A stretch of DNA of 64,000 bases from Telluria antibiotica (GTDB taxonomy: Bacteria > Pseudomonadota > Gammaproteobacteria > Burkholderiales > Burkholderiaceae_D), in contig NZ_JAAQOM010000008.1 in NCBI RefSeq assembly GCF_011682055.1, forward strand, positions 1-64,000, written 5' to 3'. Positions within the stretch are counted from its first letter, which is position 1. Each line of letters opens with the position of its first letter. This document shows positions 1-8,317 of the stretch, piece after piece. The notes beneath the pieces are model-generated. The model searched no databases, was not told where the DNA came from, and saw nothing but the letters and a program-made list of their open reading frames with translations. Made by a program: the position numbers and the translations under genes.

Positions 1-46
1 ATTCGTGCTGCGCCGACGCTTCTTTTGTTCTGCTTCACCCGCCAAA

Positions 47-77
47 ATAGTCCCCGCTAAAAAATAGTGGGGACTAT
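47..77. repeat. Inverted repeat at the edge of the acyltransferase fragment
   Basis: Arms 47-59 and 65-77 (core ATAGTCCCC / GGGGACTAT) pair with one mismatch around a five-base AT-rich loop. It lies just past the broken 3' end of the acyltransferase fragment. It may be a small interspersed hairpin repeat or a terminator. No second copy was seen in this window. Confidence 0.5.
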
Positions 78-101
78 GTTGAGTGGCGCGCTATCGGGTG
101 T

Positions 102-500
102 CTACACGGTGCTGGGACGACGCTTACCCATCACGATCAGGTACAGCGGATAGATGCGCGTCGCGCGCTTCCACGCGAATGACGCCAGCCGGCCGGGACG
201 GCCGAGGTCGGCATGGTGGATGTTATGGATGATGTAGCCGGACAGGACGAAGAAGAACGGCGCGCCCGCGTGGCCGAAGCTGAAGAAGCCGCCGAACGGC
301 GCGCCGCTTCCCGGCTGGGTCAGTTCGACGACGTGCGATCCATGGAAGAAGGCGACGAGCAGGGCGGCGATGCCGCGGGCCGCTTCGATGGTCAGCAGTT
401 TGTCCGTCCGGACGGTGGGGACGGCATGCGGTTGTGTGGTATCGGACTTGGTGCTCGACGTTATCCAAACAAGCGTATCCGGACGCCCGAGATGACGCAA
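102..500 (-). pseudogene. Acyltransferase-3 (OafA/YrhL-like) N-terminal fragment
   Basis: The reading frame encodes the start of a membrane acyltransferase: a cytoplasmic stretch, the segment TIEAARGIAALLVAFFHG with the conserved histidine of transmembrane helix 1, then FFFVLSGYII, the hallmark of the acyltransferase-3 family. Complete members have about 350 residues and ten helices and acylate surface sugars. Here similarity stops after RIYPLYLIV and the frame ends eight residues later, so about two thirds of the protein is missing. An inverted repeat lies immediately downstream. The upstream start is a poor TTG with no clear ribosome binding site. I read it as a dead gene fragment. The rest could lie beyond the window only if a large insertion split it. 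Confidence 0.65.
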
Positions 501-568
501 GCACGATTAATTTCTACAACACTTTCCGGAAGCAACGGGCCGACGGCGGCCCGTTGCCGCGACGGCGA

Positions 569-943
569 TCAGGAATCGCCGGTCAGGTTTTTATAGGACT
601 CGGCACCCACGGGCAGCGGTTCGCGTTTGTTCTTGTCGTTCAGGCGGCCGATGGCGCTGTCCAGGGCGCGCTTGAGCTTGGTGACGGCACCCGCGATCGA
701 CTGCGCCAGGTTTTCCCCGTGCGCGTGCACGACGACCGGCGCGTAGCCGGAGACGAGCGCTTCCATCATGCAGTAGTTGCTGCCGTCCTCGTGCTTTTCC
801 TTGTTTTCGTTGGAGAGGTGGACGTCGACGCGGCGGACGTGGTCCCCAAAACGGGCGATCGCTTCCTCGACCTGCGTGCGGACGCGCTCGTCGAGGCCCT
901 GGTGGCGCTGGATGGTGTTGTCGGTGTTGACATTAACTTCCAT
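569..943 (-). CDS. HPF/RaiA-family ribosome-associated protein
   Basis: A 124-residue protein of the hibernation-promoting factor / RaiA fold. It begins MEVNVNTDNTIQ and has the central VDVHLSNENKEKHEDGSN region and an A-K-L-K-R-like basic helix (KLKRALDSAIGRL) typical of the family, which binds the 30S decoding region under stress. The length fits the short HPF class. A TTG start four codons upstream is open, but its GGAGGAG is exactly the Shine-Dalgarno for the ATG at 943, so that ATG is the start. It is not next to rpoN, where housekeeping hpf usually sits, so it is probably a secondary paralogue. The C-terminal dimerisation domain of long HPF is absent. Confidence 0.8.
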   Translation of the reverse strand: MEVNVNTDNTIQRHQGLDERVRTQVEEAIARFGDHVRRVDVHLSNENKEKHEDGSNYCMMEALVSGYAPVVVHAHGENLAQSIAGAVTKLKRALDSAIGRLNDKNKREPLPVGAESYKNLTGDS

Positions 944-1016
944 AAACTCCTCCAAAAGTGGTCACATTTGCATCGATGTTACCCGCTCCCGGGAAAACCG
1001 GGCGTTCCGCACGCCT

Positions 1017-1715
1017 TCACGTGTTCACGAGGCCGGCCGCGATGTTGACCGACAGGCCGAGGATGACGAGGTTGAAGAAGAACGCGAGCACGCAATGGCC
1101 CAGCACCAGCCTGCGCATCGAGCGCGTCTTGACCGTCACGTCCGACGTCTGGACGGCGACGGACAAGGTGAACGAGAAGTACAGGAAGTCCCAGTAGTTC
1201 GGCTGCGTGTGCTCGTCGGGGAATTCCAGCGGCAGCGTGTGCTTGCTGGCCGTGTAGTACAGGTGCGCGTAATGGAGGCAGTACATGACGCCGACCAGCA
1301 GCCACGAGCCGATCACGGTCAGCGCCGTGAACCCGTAGTGCAGTGCCTTCACGTGCTCCGACGCGTCCTTCATGTTCGCGAGTTCCGTCACGATCGCATA
1401 CACGGACAGGACCGCGCCGATGACGACGGCGCCCAGCACCGCGCCGCCGCTTTCGTCCTGCCGCTCGGCGATGGCGCGCACGCGGCTGTGGTCGGCGCGG
1501 AACATCGTCCACGTCATCGTCAGCAGGTAAGCCCACACGCCGCTGTTCCAGCCGATCAGCGAGCGGCGCAGGTCGTTGTAGTTGCCGGGGGCGAGGATGC
1601 CGACGACGACGCCGAGCAGCACGGCGCCGAGCAGGTAAGGACGGCTGCGGATGAAGCGCACGAGGAAGCCGGGCTCCTGCGGCGGGCGTGCGTCGTTCGG
1701 GAAGCGCTTGTCCAT
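1017..1715 (-). CDS. DUF1345-family membrane protein
   Basis: A 232-residue inner-membrane protein with about five hydrophobic helices. It contains the family's WTMFRADH-like block after helix 2 and the PNYWDFLYFSFTLSVAVQTSD segment before the last helices, which is diagnostic of DUF1345. The function of the family is unknown; the FxYFxFTxG-like pore segment recalls ion channels, but that is speculation. Its ATG shares one base with the TGA of the upstream MFS gene (TGATG at 1713-1717), so the two genes are probably translationally coupled. Confidence 0.85.
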   Translation of the reverse strand: MDKRFPNDARPPQEPGFLVRFIRSRPYLLGAVLLGVVVGILAPGNYNDLRRSLIGWNSGVWAYLLTMTWTMFRADHSRVRAIAERQDESGGAVLGAVVIGAVLSVYAIVTELANMKDASEHVKALHYGFTALTVIGSWLLVGVMYCLHYAHLYYTASKHTLPLEFPDEHTQPNYWDFLYFSFTLSVAVQTSDVTVKTRSMRRLVLGHCVLAFFFNLVILGLSVNIAAGLVNT

Positions 1716-2980
1716 CAGCCCGCCTTTGCCGTCGCGGCGGCCGTATCGTTGTCGTGGTGGGGAAAGCGGTCCATGCGCGACAGCACGGGGAACAGCTTCA
1801 TCCAGGTGCCCGTGACGACGAGCGTGGCGACGCCGCCGAACACGATCGCGCGCACGAGGCCGAGCCAGCTCGCGGTGAGCCCGGACTCGAACTCGCCCAG
1901 TTCGTTGGACGCGCCGATGAACACGGCGTTCACGGCGCTGACGCGGCCGCGGATCTCGTCAGGCGTCTCGTACTGGACGAGCAGGTGGCGGATGTACACG
2001 CTGATCATGTCGCCGGCGCCCAGCAGGAACAGGGCCGCGAGGGCGACGTAGAAGCTCGTCGTCAGGCCCATCGTCACGGTGGCCGCGCCGAACAGGGCGA
2101 CGCCGCCGAACATCCAGGCGCCGACCTTGCGCGTGATGGGCCAGAACGCCAGCGCGATCGAGCAGATCGTGGCGCCCGCGCCGGGGGCCGTTCGCAGCAG
2201 GCCCAGGCTCGTGGGGCCGGCCCGCAGCACGTCGTGCGCGTACGCGGGCAGAAGCGCGGTGGCGCCGCCGAACAGCACGGCGAACAGATCGAGCGAGATG
2301 GCGCCCAGCACGATCGGCCGCGACCACACGAAGCGCAGGCCCTCGAGCAGCGTGTGCCAGCTGACGGGCGCCTTGTTGCGCGCCTGCGGTGCGCTCTTCG
2401 TGCCGGCCATCAGCAGCACGGCCACGACCAGCAGGGTGCTCGACACGGCATACACGACGTTCGGCCCGAACACGTACAGCAGGCCACCGAGCACCGGGCC
2501 GACGATCACGGACACCTGGAACGTGGACGAACTCAATGCCACGGCCTGCGAGAAATCCTGCGTGGACACGAGGTTGCGCAGCACGGCTTGCGACGCCGGC
2601 TGCATGAAGGCGCGCGCGCTGCCGAACAGCACGAGCACGGCATAGACGGGCCACACGGTCGTGCTGCCGGACAGCGTGAACGCGACGAGCAGCAGGCTGC
2701 ACAGCAGCTGCGTGCTCATGCAAGCGAGGATGATCTTGCGGCGGTTGTGCGTGTCGGCCACGTGGCCCGCCCACAGGATCAGCAGCAGGAACGGCGCGAA
2801 CTGGGCGAGGCCGATGAGGCCCAGGTCGAACAGGCTGTGGGTGATCTGGTAGACCTGCCAGCCGATGGCCACGCTCTGCATCTGGACGGCGAGCGTGCCG
2901 AGGAAGCGCGAGGACAGGTAGAACGAAACGTTACGGTTGCGCAGGACGGCGAGGCGGCCTGTCGGGGAAAACACGGACAT
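1715..2980 (-). CDS. MFS transporter (EntS/MFS_3-like)
   Basis: Major facilitator with about 12 helices in 421 residues. The start region MSVFSPTGRLAVLRNRNVSF and the motif-A-like GHVADTHNRRKI loop between helices 2 and 3 match the MFS_3 / enterobactin-exporter subgroup. A second basic loop (YETPDEIRGRVSAVN) marks the start of the C-terminal half, also typical of this subgroup. The substrate cannot be told. The frame stays open to 3067, but those 29 extra residues are unlike the family and run up to an intergenic repeat, so ATG 2980 is preferred; neither start has a strong ribosome binding site. The stop codon overlaps the start of the DUF1345 gene. Confidence 0.85.
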   Translation of the reverse strand: MSVFSPTGRLAVLRNRNVSFYLSSRFLGTLAVQMQSVAIGWQVYQITHSLFDLGLIGLAQFAPFLLLILWAGHVADTHNRRKIILACMSTQLLCSLLLVAFTLSGSTTVWPVYAVLVLFGSARAFMQPASQAVLRNLVSTQDFSQAVALSSSTFQVSVIVGPVLGGLLYVFGPNVVYAVSSTLLVVAVLLMAGTKSAPQARNKAPVSWHTLLEGLRFVWSRPIVLGAISLDLFAVLFGGATALLPAYAHDVLRAGPTSLGLLRTAPGAGATICSIALAFWPITRKVGAWMFGGVALFGAATVTMGLTTSFYVALAALFLLGAGDMISVYIRHLLVQYETPDEIRGRVSAVNAVFIGASNELGEFESGLTASWLGLVRAIVFGGVATLVVTGTWMKLFPVLSRMDRFPHHDNDTAAATAKAG

Positions 2981-3071
2981 AGGTTGAAGTGAGGTAAGGC
3001 AGGGATGCCGGCCTCCATTGTGCCCGATGTTCAATGAAGCCGCTGTCATTACGTTGGCGGCCATCATGCTT

Positions 3072-3141
3072 CCGCGTGGGCGGGGCCGCCCACCCTACGG
3101 GCCACGACATGGCGTAGGGTGGGCACCCCGTGCCCACGCGG
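3072..3141. repeat. Hairpin repeat of the GTAGGGTGGGC family, copy 1
   Basis: CCGCGTGGGC at 3072 and GCCCACGCGG at 3132 are complementary, and inside them GCCCACCCTACG and CGTAGGGTGGGC pair again, giving a long nested hairpin. Related copies lie at 32692-32757 and 37792-37832, and a simpler relative at 50295-50319. All lie between core genes. It resembles a REP-type element. Confidence 0.75.
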
Positions 3142-3177
3142 ACGTTTGCAATCCGCGAGCGTCACACGTGAGTGCTG

Positions 3178-3921
3178 TTATTTCTTGACGAAGCGCACCG
3201 CGAACTTGTCGTCCGGCGCACCGTTCATCTCGAAGAACGGCTTCTCGCGCGGGTCGGACGGCGCGCGCAGGTAGTCGCTCTTGGCATCGACCTTGAAGCC
3301 GGCCTTCGTCACCTCGTCGACCACCGTGTCCTCGTCGATGCGGTGCAGCGTCTTGGTGGTGGTCAGGCCCGCGCCCTTCTTGGCCGCGTTGTCGACGATG
3401 ACGAGATGGCCGCCCGGCTTCAGCGCGTCGTACAGGCGCTTGTTCATCGCGGCGCGGTCGGTCGGGGTATTCGCGATGTCGTGGTACGACATGTTGATCG
3501 TGATGAGGTCCAGCGCCGGGGTGCCTTTCGGGACCGGGTCGTTGAAGTCCGCCACGACGGCGTGCAGGTTCGGCAGCGTGGACTGGCCCAGGCGCTGGTC
3601 CAGCTTCGGGTTCGGCTTGGTGTTCTGGGCCCAGACCTCGCCCTTGCTGCCGACGGCGGCCGCGAGCAACGTGGCGGTGGCGCCGCCGCCCGAGGCGACG
3701 TCGAGCGCCTTCATGCCCGGCTTGACTTCCGCGAACGAGAGGAATTCGCCCGTCTTGCGGTGGTCGTCGGCCTTGCGGTCTTCGTCGCTGCGCAGCGGGC
3801 TGGCGAGGACGGACTGCCACTTGTTGCCGGCCTGGTCGGCAGCATGGGCGGGGAGGGCGCCCGCCAGCAGGGCGGCGGACAGGGCGAGCAGGACGGGGGC
3901 ACGGCGTAGCGTCTTATGCAT
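3178..3921 (-). CDS. Exported class I SAM-methyltransferase-like protein
   Basis: A 247-residue protein with a clear signal peptide (MHKTLRRAPVLLALSAALLA, then a cleavage site after ALPAHA). The mature part carries a Rossmann methyltransferase motif I, KALDVASGGGATATLL, a motif II-like VVADFNDP, and LKPGGHLVIVDNA as the post-motif strand. Periplasmic methyltransferase-like proteins of this type are widespread in Proteobacteria and have no settled function; S-adenosylmethionine is not expected in the periplasm, so the role is open. ATG 3921 is preceded by AAAGGG. The frame runs open to 4248 but overlaps the next gene there. It is a single gene facing away from a hairpin repeat. Confidence 0.8.
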   Translation of the reverse strand: MHKTLRRAPVLLALSAALLAGALPAHAADQAGNKWQSVLASPLRSDEDRKADDHRKTGEFLSFAEVKPGMKALDVASGGGATATLLAAAVGSKGEVWAQNTKPNPKLDQRLGQSTLPNLHAVVADFNDPVPKGTPALDLITINMSYHDIANTPTDRAAMNKRLYDALKPGGHLVIVDNAAKKGAGLTTTKTLHRIDEDTVVDEVTKAGFKVDAKSDYLRAPSDPREKPFFEMNGAPDDKFAVRFVKK

Positions 3922-4042
3922 GTTGTTGACCCTTTCTTGTTTGGGAACCGGCCGGTGCGGCCGGGGCAAACGGGAACATACCGCAAATCCTTGTCGAGAT
4001 ATACAGGAATCGAATCTGCATATCGCGCGTGCCCGGAGGCCG

Positions 4043-5071
4043 TCACGGCTGGGCCAGGTCGGCTTCCGTCGTGAAGGCGTCGGCGTAGAACTCGTCGGCC
4101 GGCAGGCCGCAGCGTTCCACGTAGTCGCGGCGCGCCGAATCGACCATGATCGGCGCGCCGCACGCATACACCTGGTGGTTCGACAGGTCGGGAATATCCT
4201 GCATGACGGCCGCGTGGACGAAGCCCGTGCGGCCCGTCCAGGCGTCATCCGGCAACGCGTCCGAGATGACCGGTACGTAGGTGAAATGCGGCAGCTCGCG
4301 CGCCCACTGTTCGCACAGGTCGTGCATGTACAGGTCCTGCGGGCGGCGTCCGCCCCAGTACAGCGACACGGGACGCTCCGACTTCAGGTGGATCATGTGC
4401 TCGACGAGCGCCTTGACGGGCGCGAAGCCCGTGCCCGAGGCCAGCAGCACGATCGGCTTGCTGGACTCCTCGCGCAGGAAGAACGTGCCCAGCGGACCTT
4501 CGAAGCGCAGGATGTCGCGCTCCTTCATCGTCGAGAACACATGGTCGGTGAACACGCCGCCCGGCAAGTGCCGGATGTGCAGTTCGATGGGACCGCCCAG
4601 CGACGGCGCGCTCGCGATGCTGTAGGCGCGGCGCTTGCCGTCCTTGAGCATGAATTCGATGTACTGGCCGGCGCGGTAGGCGAGGGCTTCGTTGGCCGGC
4701 AACTGCAGCGTGATGATGGCCACGTCCGGCGCGGCGCGGCGGATGGCGATGACACGGGTCGGCATCTTGCGGACGGGGTATTCGCTGCTGCCGCCCACTT
4801 CGCGCGCTTCGATCACGAGATCACCTTCGGGCACGGCGCAGCACATCAGCGCAAAGCCCTGCAGTTTTTCCTGCTCGGACAGCGCGCGCGCCTGGTGCGG
4901 CTTGTGGTGGATCGTCCCTTCGACGACCTTGCCCTTGCAGGAACCGCAGGCGCCGTTCTTGCAGCCGTACGGCAGGCCGATGCCGGAGCGGATCGCGGCC
5001 GCGAGCACGGTTTCGTCGGCGTCGCAGTCGTAGTGATGGCCGCTGGGCTGGACAGTGATCTGAAACGTCAT
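4043..5071 (-). CDS. 2Fe-2S flavin NAD(P)H reductase (CDP-6-deoxy-delta-3,4-glucoseen reductase-like)
   Basis: A 342-residue three-domain electron-transfer flavoprotein. The N-terminal plant-type ferredoxin domain has cysteines C37, C42 and C45 (YGCKNGACGSC) and a fourth at 77 or 78. It is followed by an FAD-binding barrel with RAYSIAS and an NAD(P)-binding domain with LLASGTGFAPVKALVEH. Burkholderiales genomes carry one such gene annotated as CDP-6-deoxy-delta-3,4-glucoseen reductase (AscD/E3-like), although no deoxysugar pathway surrounds it here, so the physiological partner is uncertain. Phenol hydroxylase or methane monooxygenase reductases share the layout. It is the last clearly core gene before the genomic island. 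Confidence 0.85.
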   Translation of the reverse strand: MTFQITVQPSGHHYDCDADETVLAAAIRSGIGLPYGCKNGACGSCKGKVVEGTIHHKPHQARALSEQEKLQGFALMCCAVPEGDLVIEAREVGGSSEYPVRKMPTRVIAIRRAAPDVAIITLQLPANEALAYRAGQYIEFMLKDGKRRAYSIASAPSLGGPIELHIRHLPGGVFTDHVFSTMKERDILRFEGPLGTFFLREESSKPIVLLASGTGFAPVKALVEHMIHLKSERPVSLYWGGRRPQDLYMHDLCEQWARELPHFTYVPVISDALPDDAWTGRTGFVHAAVMQDIPDLSNHQVYACGAPIMVDSARRDYVERCGLPADEFYADAFTTEADLAQP

Positions 5072-5101
5072 CGATTAAGTTCAGTAGTAACAGTTACAGG
5101 G

Positions 5102-5122
5102 CGCTAAATCGTTGATTTAGCG
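5102..5122. repeat. Perfect inverted repeat near the left island edge
   Basis: CGCTAAATC and GATTTAGCG form a perfect 9-bp stem with a 3-base loop, followed on the plus strand by AATTTTTTCTTT. It has the look of an intrinsic terminator, but no plus-strand gene precedes it. It lies where GC content drops, so it may belong to the island edge. Confidence 0.5.
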
Positions 5123-5212
5123 AATTTTTTCTTTAGTAACACTTCTGTATTTTACCGCTTCGCTCACCGCCTTACACACCCTAGCGGTGTTTCCTAACGA
5201 CAGCGACCTCCG

Positions 5213-5464
5213 TTACGAATCCGCCGGCAGAAGCAAGACGTGAGGCAAGACCCCTAGGGCGAGCGCAATTTTCTCGAGATTGTCTATCGAAATATTTCGG
5301 GTACGACGCTCGACGTGCGCGATGAATGTCCGATGTAATCCTGACTCAAAAGCAAGCATTTCTTGTGACCAATTACGTTCCCTTCGCAGACGGACAAGAT
5401 TTGCGGACAGGTTCGCTCTTGCTGAGTGCGTTGGGCTAGTGGCGCTCGGAGGGGAGGTTGACAT
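5213..5464 (-). CDS. XRE-family HTH regulator
   Basis: An 83-residue single-domain regulator. The helix-turn-helix covers roughly residues 20-75: [19 protein letters not shown], then [19 protein letters not shown], then [15 protein letters not shown]. This is the compact form seen in controller proteins of restriction-modification systems and prophage or island regulators. It is transcribed divergently from the 144-residue gene at 5589, and a perfect palindrome (5538-5549) lies between them, so autoregulation and control of the neighbour are likely. No methylase or toxin is adjacent. Confidence 0.85.
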   Translation of the reverse strand: MSTSPPSATSPTHSARANLSANLVRLRRERNWSQEMLAFESGLHRTFIAHVERRTRNISIDNLEKIALALGVLPHVLLLPADS

Positions 5465-5537
5465 TTGCGCAGCATGGAGAAACGCCGCTTTTGCGTCAGC
5501 CGCTTTTGAGTCACAATATGCCTCGGGTGAACGTCAT

Positions 5538-5549
5538 ATATTGCAATAT
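5538..5549. promoter_or_regulatory. Palindromic operator candidate between divergent genes
   Basis: ATATTGCAATAT is a perfect 12-bp palindrome in the 124-bp divergent intergenic region. A partial half-site (ACAATAT) also occurs at about 5513. It lies 40 bases upstream of the 144-residue gene's start and 74 bases from the XRE start. This placement suits an operator for the XRE protein; the link is inferred. Confidence 0.4.
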
Positions 5550-5588
5550 TGTCATTAAATTGAAGTTCTAGACCTCTGGAGGAAATTA

Positions 5589-6023
5589 ATGAATAAGCAA
5601 TACCTTGTGGCATCCTCGGAAGAAGGGCTTGAGACTTGGCCGCCCTTCGTAGTAGAGGCAAATAGCCCAGAGCAAGCTATTGATAAGTTCCTACGGCAGA
5701 TCTACTCTAAAGATCCGGGCTTCCAGGAATTTGTACAAGATATGTCGATAAACTGTTCGTTCATCGAGCGCTTCTTTATCGCGACTGACGCTGAGAAAGC
5801 GCAGTTCGACCAAAGCGGTAGAGTTGACTATGATTTAGAGGTTATTGCTAAGCGAGTCCGAGACTTTTTTGTTAATGCCCCTGACCTTGGCGAAAAATTC
5901 CTGCGTTATATGGACACTCGAGACGAGAACGAACTGGATGATAGCGTGTTCGAGTTTATTTCGGCAGCCGATCCAAGAGGCGTTTTGGCGTTAGCTCTTG
6001 ATTCAATTCCACGGCTCCGATGA
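5589..6023 (+). CDS. Hypothetical protein, island gene
   Basis: A 144-residue acidic soluble protein without a signal peptide or membrane helix, preceded by a good Shine-Dalgarno (GGAGG, seven bases before ATG). I do not recognise a family. The N-terminus (KQYLVASSEEGLETWPPFVV) reads like a small alpha/beta domain; the rest is mainly helical with many aspartate and glutamate residues. It lies divergent from the XRE regulator and may be the target of its control. Its base composition matches the island and not the flanks. A role as a defence accessory or as an antitoxin-like protein is possible but unsupported by any motif. Confidence 0.6.
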   Translation: MNKQYLVASSEEGLETWPPFVVEANSPEQAIDKFLRQIYSKDPGFQEFVQDMSINCSFIERFFIATDAEKAQFDQSGRVDYDLEVIAKRVRDFFVNAPDLGEKFLRYMDTRDENELDDSVFEFISAADPRGVLALALDSIPRLR

Positions 6024-6073
6024 CGCTAGCCGGCTAACATTTTCAGCAAAACCTCGATTAGTGATAAGTATCT

Positions 6074-6243
6074 CTAATAATACAGGTCGACGTACCGCCA
6101 GCAGATGAGCGAGCAGGCCAGCGAGAGGAAGGCCTGATGAATGTCCGCGGGGCGTTAGTAGCGGATTCTCAGTCTGCGAAATCGGTGAAGCCACCCGAGG
6201 GTTCGTTCGACGACCCAACTCGGTGCCTGCCAGCCAACCCAGT
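6074..6243 (-). pseudogene. IS5-family transposase C-terminal remnant
   Basis: Reading the minus strand in the right frame gives PSWVVERTLGWLHRFRRLRI, then RY, a TAA stop, and RPADIHQAFLSLACSLICW followed by RYVDLYY and a final TAG. The WVVERTLGWL...RRLRIRYER-(A/P)-DIH-AFL...CWR pattern is the C-terminal DDE region of IS5-group transposases. An in-frame stop replaces a sense codon, and everything upstream of about 6243 is missing, so the element is dead. It lies inside the island, downstream of the OLD-family gene. Confidence 0.8.
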
Positions 6244-6369
6244 AGCGGTGAACTAATCAATATTTTCTCTCGATCTCGACTGGATGCATACGATGGTTGT
6301 ACTGAAGGCGTTGTTGTTTTCAAGACATGAAAGAGGTTTTGTTGTGTTACGCGCGCTGAGACAGTTATG

Positions 6370-8178
6370 TTATGGGAAAAGGGTATTCAAGCAAATGTTC
6401 ATCGCACTGCGCGAAAAAGCATTATCCTGCTCCAATTTGTCTACAACGGCCGCAAGCTTTTCCGGTTCGTTCGCCATGCCATGAAGCTTATTATCCAGTG
6501 TGCTGCGACGATTCGCCGCCTGAGGAGGGGCAGTGAGAACACCAAGTTGAATAAGCTCGGCTTCAACAATATTTTCGCAGTCAATATTTCTCAACAGTTC
6601 AGCCTCGAGGTCCTCAGGCCACACCCAGCAGTTGGCTTTTTTAAGCAATGGACGATAGGTGTTCACAGCACGTTGTTGTAGCCCCTTCTTTAGTGCAGTA
6701 CGTTCTGCAACGCTTAGTAAAGCGGTTGATATGAGTAGTTTTTCGACAGCAGAGTCTTCAAATTTGCCTGGCAAAGCGACTGCTGTATTTAGTTCTATAA
6801 GCAGCGCGTTTAGAGTTTTTGCGGCATTCTTGCCGCGCTTCTTTTTTGTGTCTAGTGACGAAAGAATAGCTTGGGCAGCCGCTTGAATAGGACCCTTAGC
6901 GTGAACTGTCATCGGGATAAAGTGCGGTACTGCACTTGAAAAAACAGAATCCCAGTCGAATACAGCGCGCCACTCGATCTTCATCAAATGAAGGATTTCG
7001 CAAAATTGCGCAACTCGGTCTTTGCCTTCTGCCGATACTATAAGTATGTCTGCTGCATCGATTGTTATGTTCTTTCTAAGCTCATAGAGCCTGCTCAGTA
7101 CCGTCCGGTCTGTTGCGCCCTCGACTACGATCACCAAATTTGACAGCAACGGCTCTATACATTTCAATCCATACGTCTCGGAAATATAGTGGAGGGTTTT
7201 TGATGAGTATTTTGCAAGAAGCCCATCCAGTGGGAAATATGTGGTCGCGTCATTTTTTACTCCTAGTCGCCGCAGTTTTCCCATTTCAAAATGATTTAGG
7301 AGGTAAGGCGAATGAGTACTTAAAAGGACTTGGTGAGTTAAACTGAGTTGTTCGAAATCGTCTGCTACGCAACGAATTGTCGATGGATGCAAATGATTGT
7401 CTGGCTCTTCAAAGATAAACAGCAAACTTCCTTCGTATGTGGAGCCAAGCTGCTTATATAGATCCATAATAACCGTGCTTTGATGCCCTGTGCCAACTGC
7501 ATCCAGACGGACCTCAACATTTACTCGCTTTACCTTAAGAGATATTTGCTCTGCTAGCGACTCCATTTCCATGCCGGCAAAATCAAGCTCCATGGTAGAA
7601 TTTCCTAGTAGTTTTGAAACCCCATTGGTGCTATTTGATAATACCGGGCGAGCCTTGCGTCGAAATAACTTTTCTGCTTGGTCGCGTAGCCCGTTAACAT
7701 TGCCCGTCCCTCGTGTTCGGAGTAAAGCTTCTTTCAAAAGCTTTCTGAACGGCTCTAGCCCGCCTGCGTTTAAGTCGCGAATCGGCGGAACGTAAACAAT
7801 TTGAAAATTGTTAATAAGGAGTTCGAAGTCTGCCTGTGCCGTGGAGGCGCCAACCTGCCTGCTTACTGTGCCGCCTCGATAAAGCTTGCATACATATCTT
7901 AGAGTTCCATCCGGTTCGGCAAGCGCAGCCAATGCAGGGATGCAAGCGGAGAATATTAGCTCGATATGGATGGAAGTACGTGGGCCCGTTTTCCACTGCG
8001 TGATGTTTTCGGCCACGTCTGCGGCACCTACACTTGGCTGCAGCGCAAGCAGTATAGCTCGCATCACGTTTGATTTTCCGCAACTATTGGGGCCACACAC
8101 TACAGTGAGATGATCAAGAGGTAATGTCAAGTCTTCAATCGACCGAAAATTTCGAATTCGTACTTTACTCAATTGCAT
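6370..8178 (-). CDS. OLD-family ATP-dependent endonuclease-like protein (AAA ATPase plus TOPRIM)
   Basis: A 602-residue protein. The ABC-type ATPase has Walker A GPNSCGKS at 29-36, Walker B LLFIFEEPDNHLHP around 252-265 and an H-loop LSTHS at 286-290. A TOPRIM nuclease domain follows: VIVVEGATDRTVL with E353, then the acidic pair in FDWDS (408-410). This is the overcoming-lysogenization-defect (OLD) layout of phage-defence nucleases such as P2 Old and GajA. No helicase gene follows it. Instead a PD-(D/E)xK protein lies 139 bp upstream on the same strand, so the two may act together. Codon use and composition are island-like. The exact defence type cannot be named from sequence alone. Confidence 0.8.
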   Translation of the reverse strand: MQLSKVRIRNFRSIEDLTLPLDHLTVVCGPNSCGKSNVMRAILLALQPSVGAADVAENITQWKTGPRTSIHIELIFSACIPALAALAEPDGTLRYVCKLYRGGTVSRQVGASTAQADFELLINNFQIVYVPPIRDLNAGGLEPFRKLLKEALLRTRGTGNVNGLRDQAEKLFRRKARPVLSNSTNGVSKLLGNSTMELDFAGMEMESLAEQISLKVKRVNVEVRLDAVGTGHQSTVIMDLYKQLGSTYEGSLLFIFEEPDNHLHPSTIRCVADDFEQLSLTHQVLLSTHSPYLLNHFEMGKLRRLGVKNDATTYFPLDGLLAKYSSKTLHYISETYGLKCIEPLLSNLVIVVEGATDRTVLSRLYELRKNITIDAADILIVSAEGKDRVAQFCEILHLMKIEWRAVFDWDSVFSSAVPHFIPMTVHAKGPIQAAAQAILSSLDTKKKRGKNAAKTLNALLIELNTAVALPGKFEDSAVEKLLISTALLSVAERTALKKGLQQRAVNTYRPLLKKANCWVWPEDLEAELLRNIDCENIVEAELIQLGVLTAPPQAANRRSTLDNKLHGMANEPEKLAAVVDKLEQDNAFSRSAMNICLNTLFP

Positions 8179-8317
8179 GGGGGGCTGCGCTCATTTTTAT
8201 GTTTTAATGAAATTAAATTCTCTTCGATAGAGCTATATAGGCGTGTATTTCGCCCACTTCCTAGGTCGTGTCCATTTTCTTGTGCAAGTGAATCCCGATA
8301 GGATTCTTAGTCGCGCT

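Noticed and set aside
1688-2992. 434-codon plus-strand frame opposite the MFS gene, and similar large frames opposite glnS, alaS, the acyl-CoA dehydrogenase, trpS and the GH1-RmlD gene
   Set aside because: They are antisense shadows of GC-rich genes. Their products are Arg/His/Val-rich, without domains or ribosome sites.
5072-5212. Attachment-site direct repeat of the island
   Set aside because: I compared the left edge with 19510-19710 by eye and found no convincing shared stretch longer than six or seven bases.
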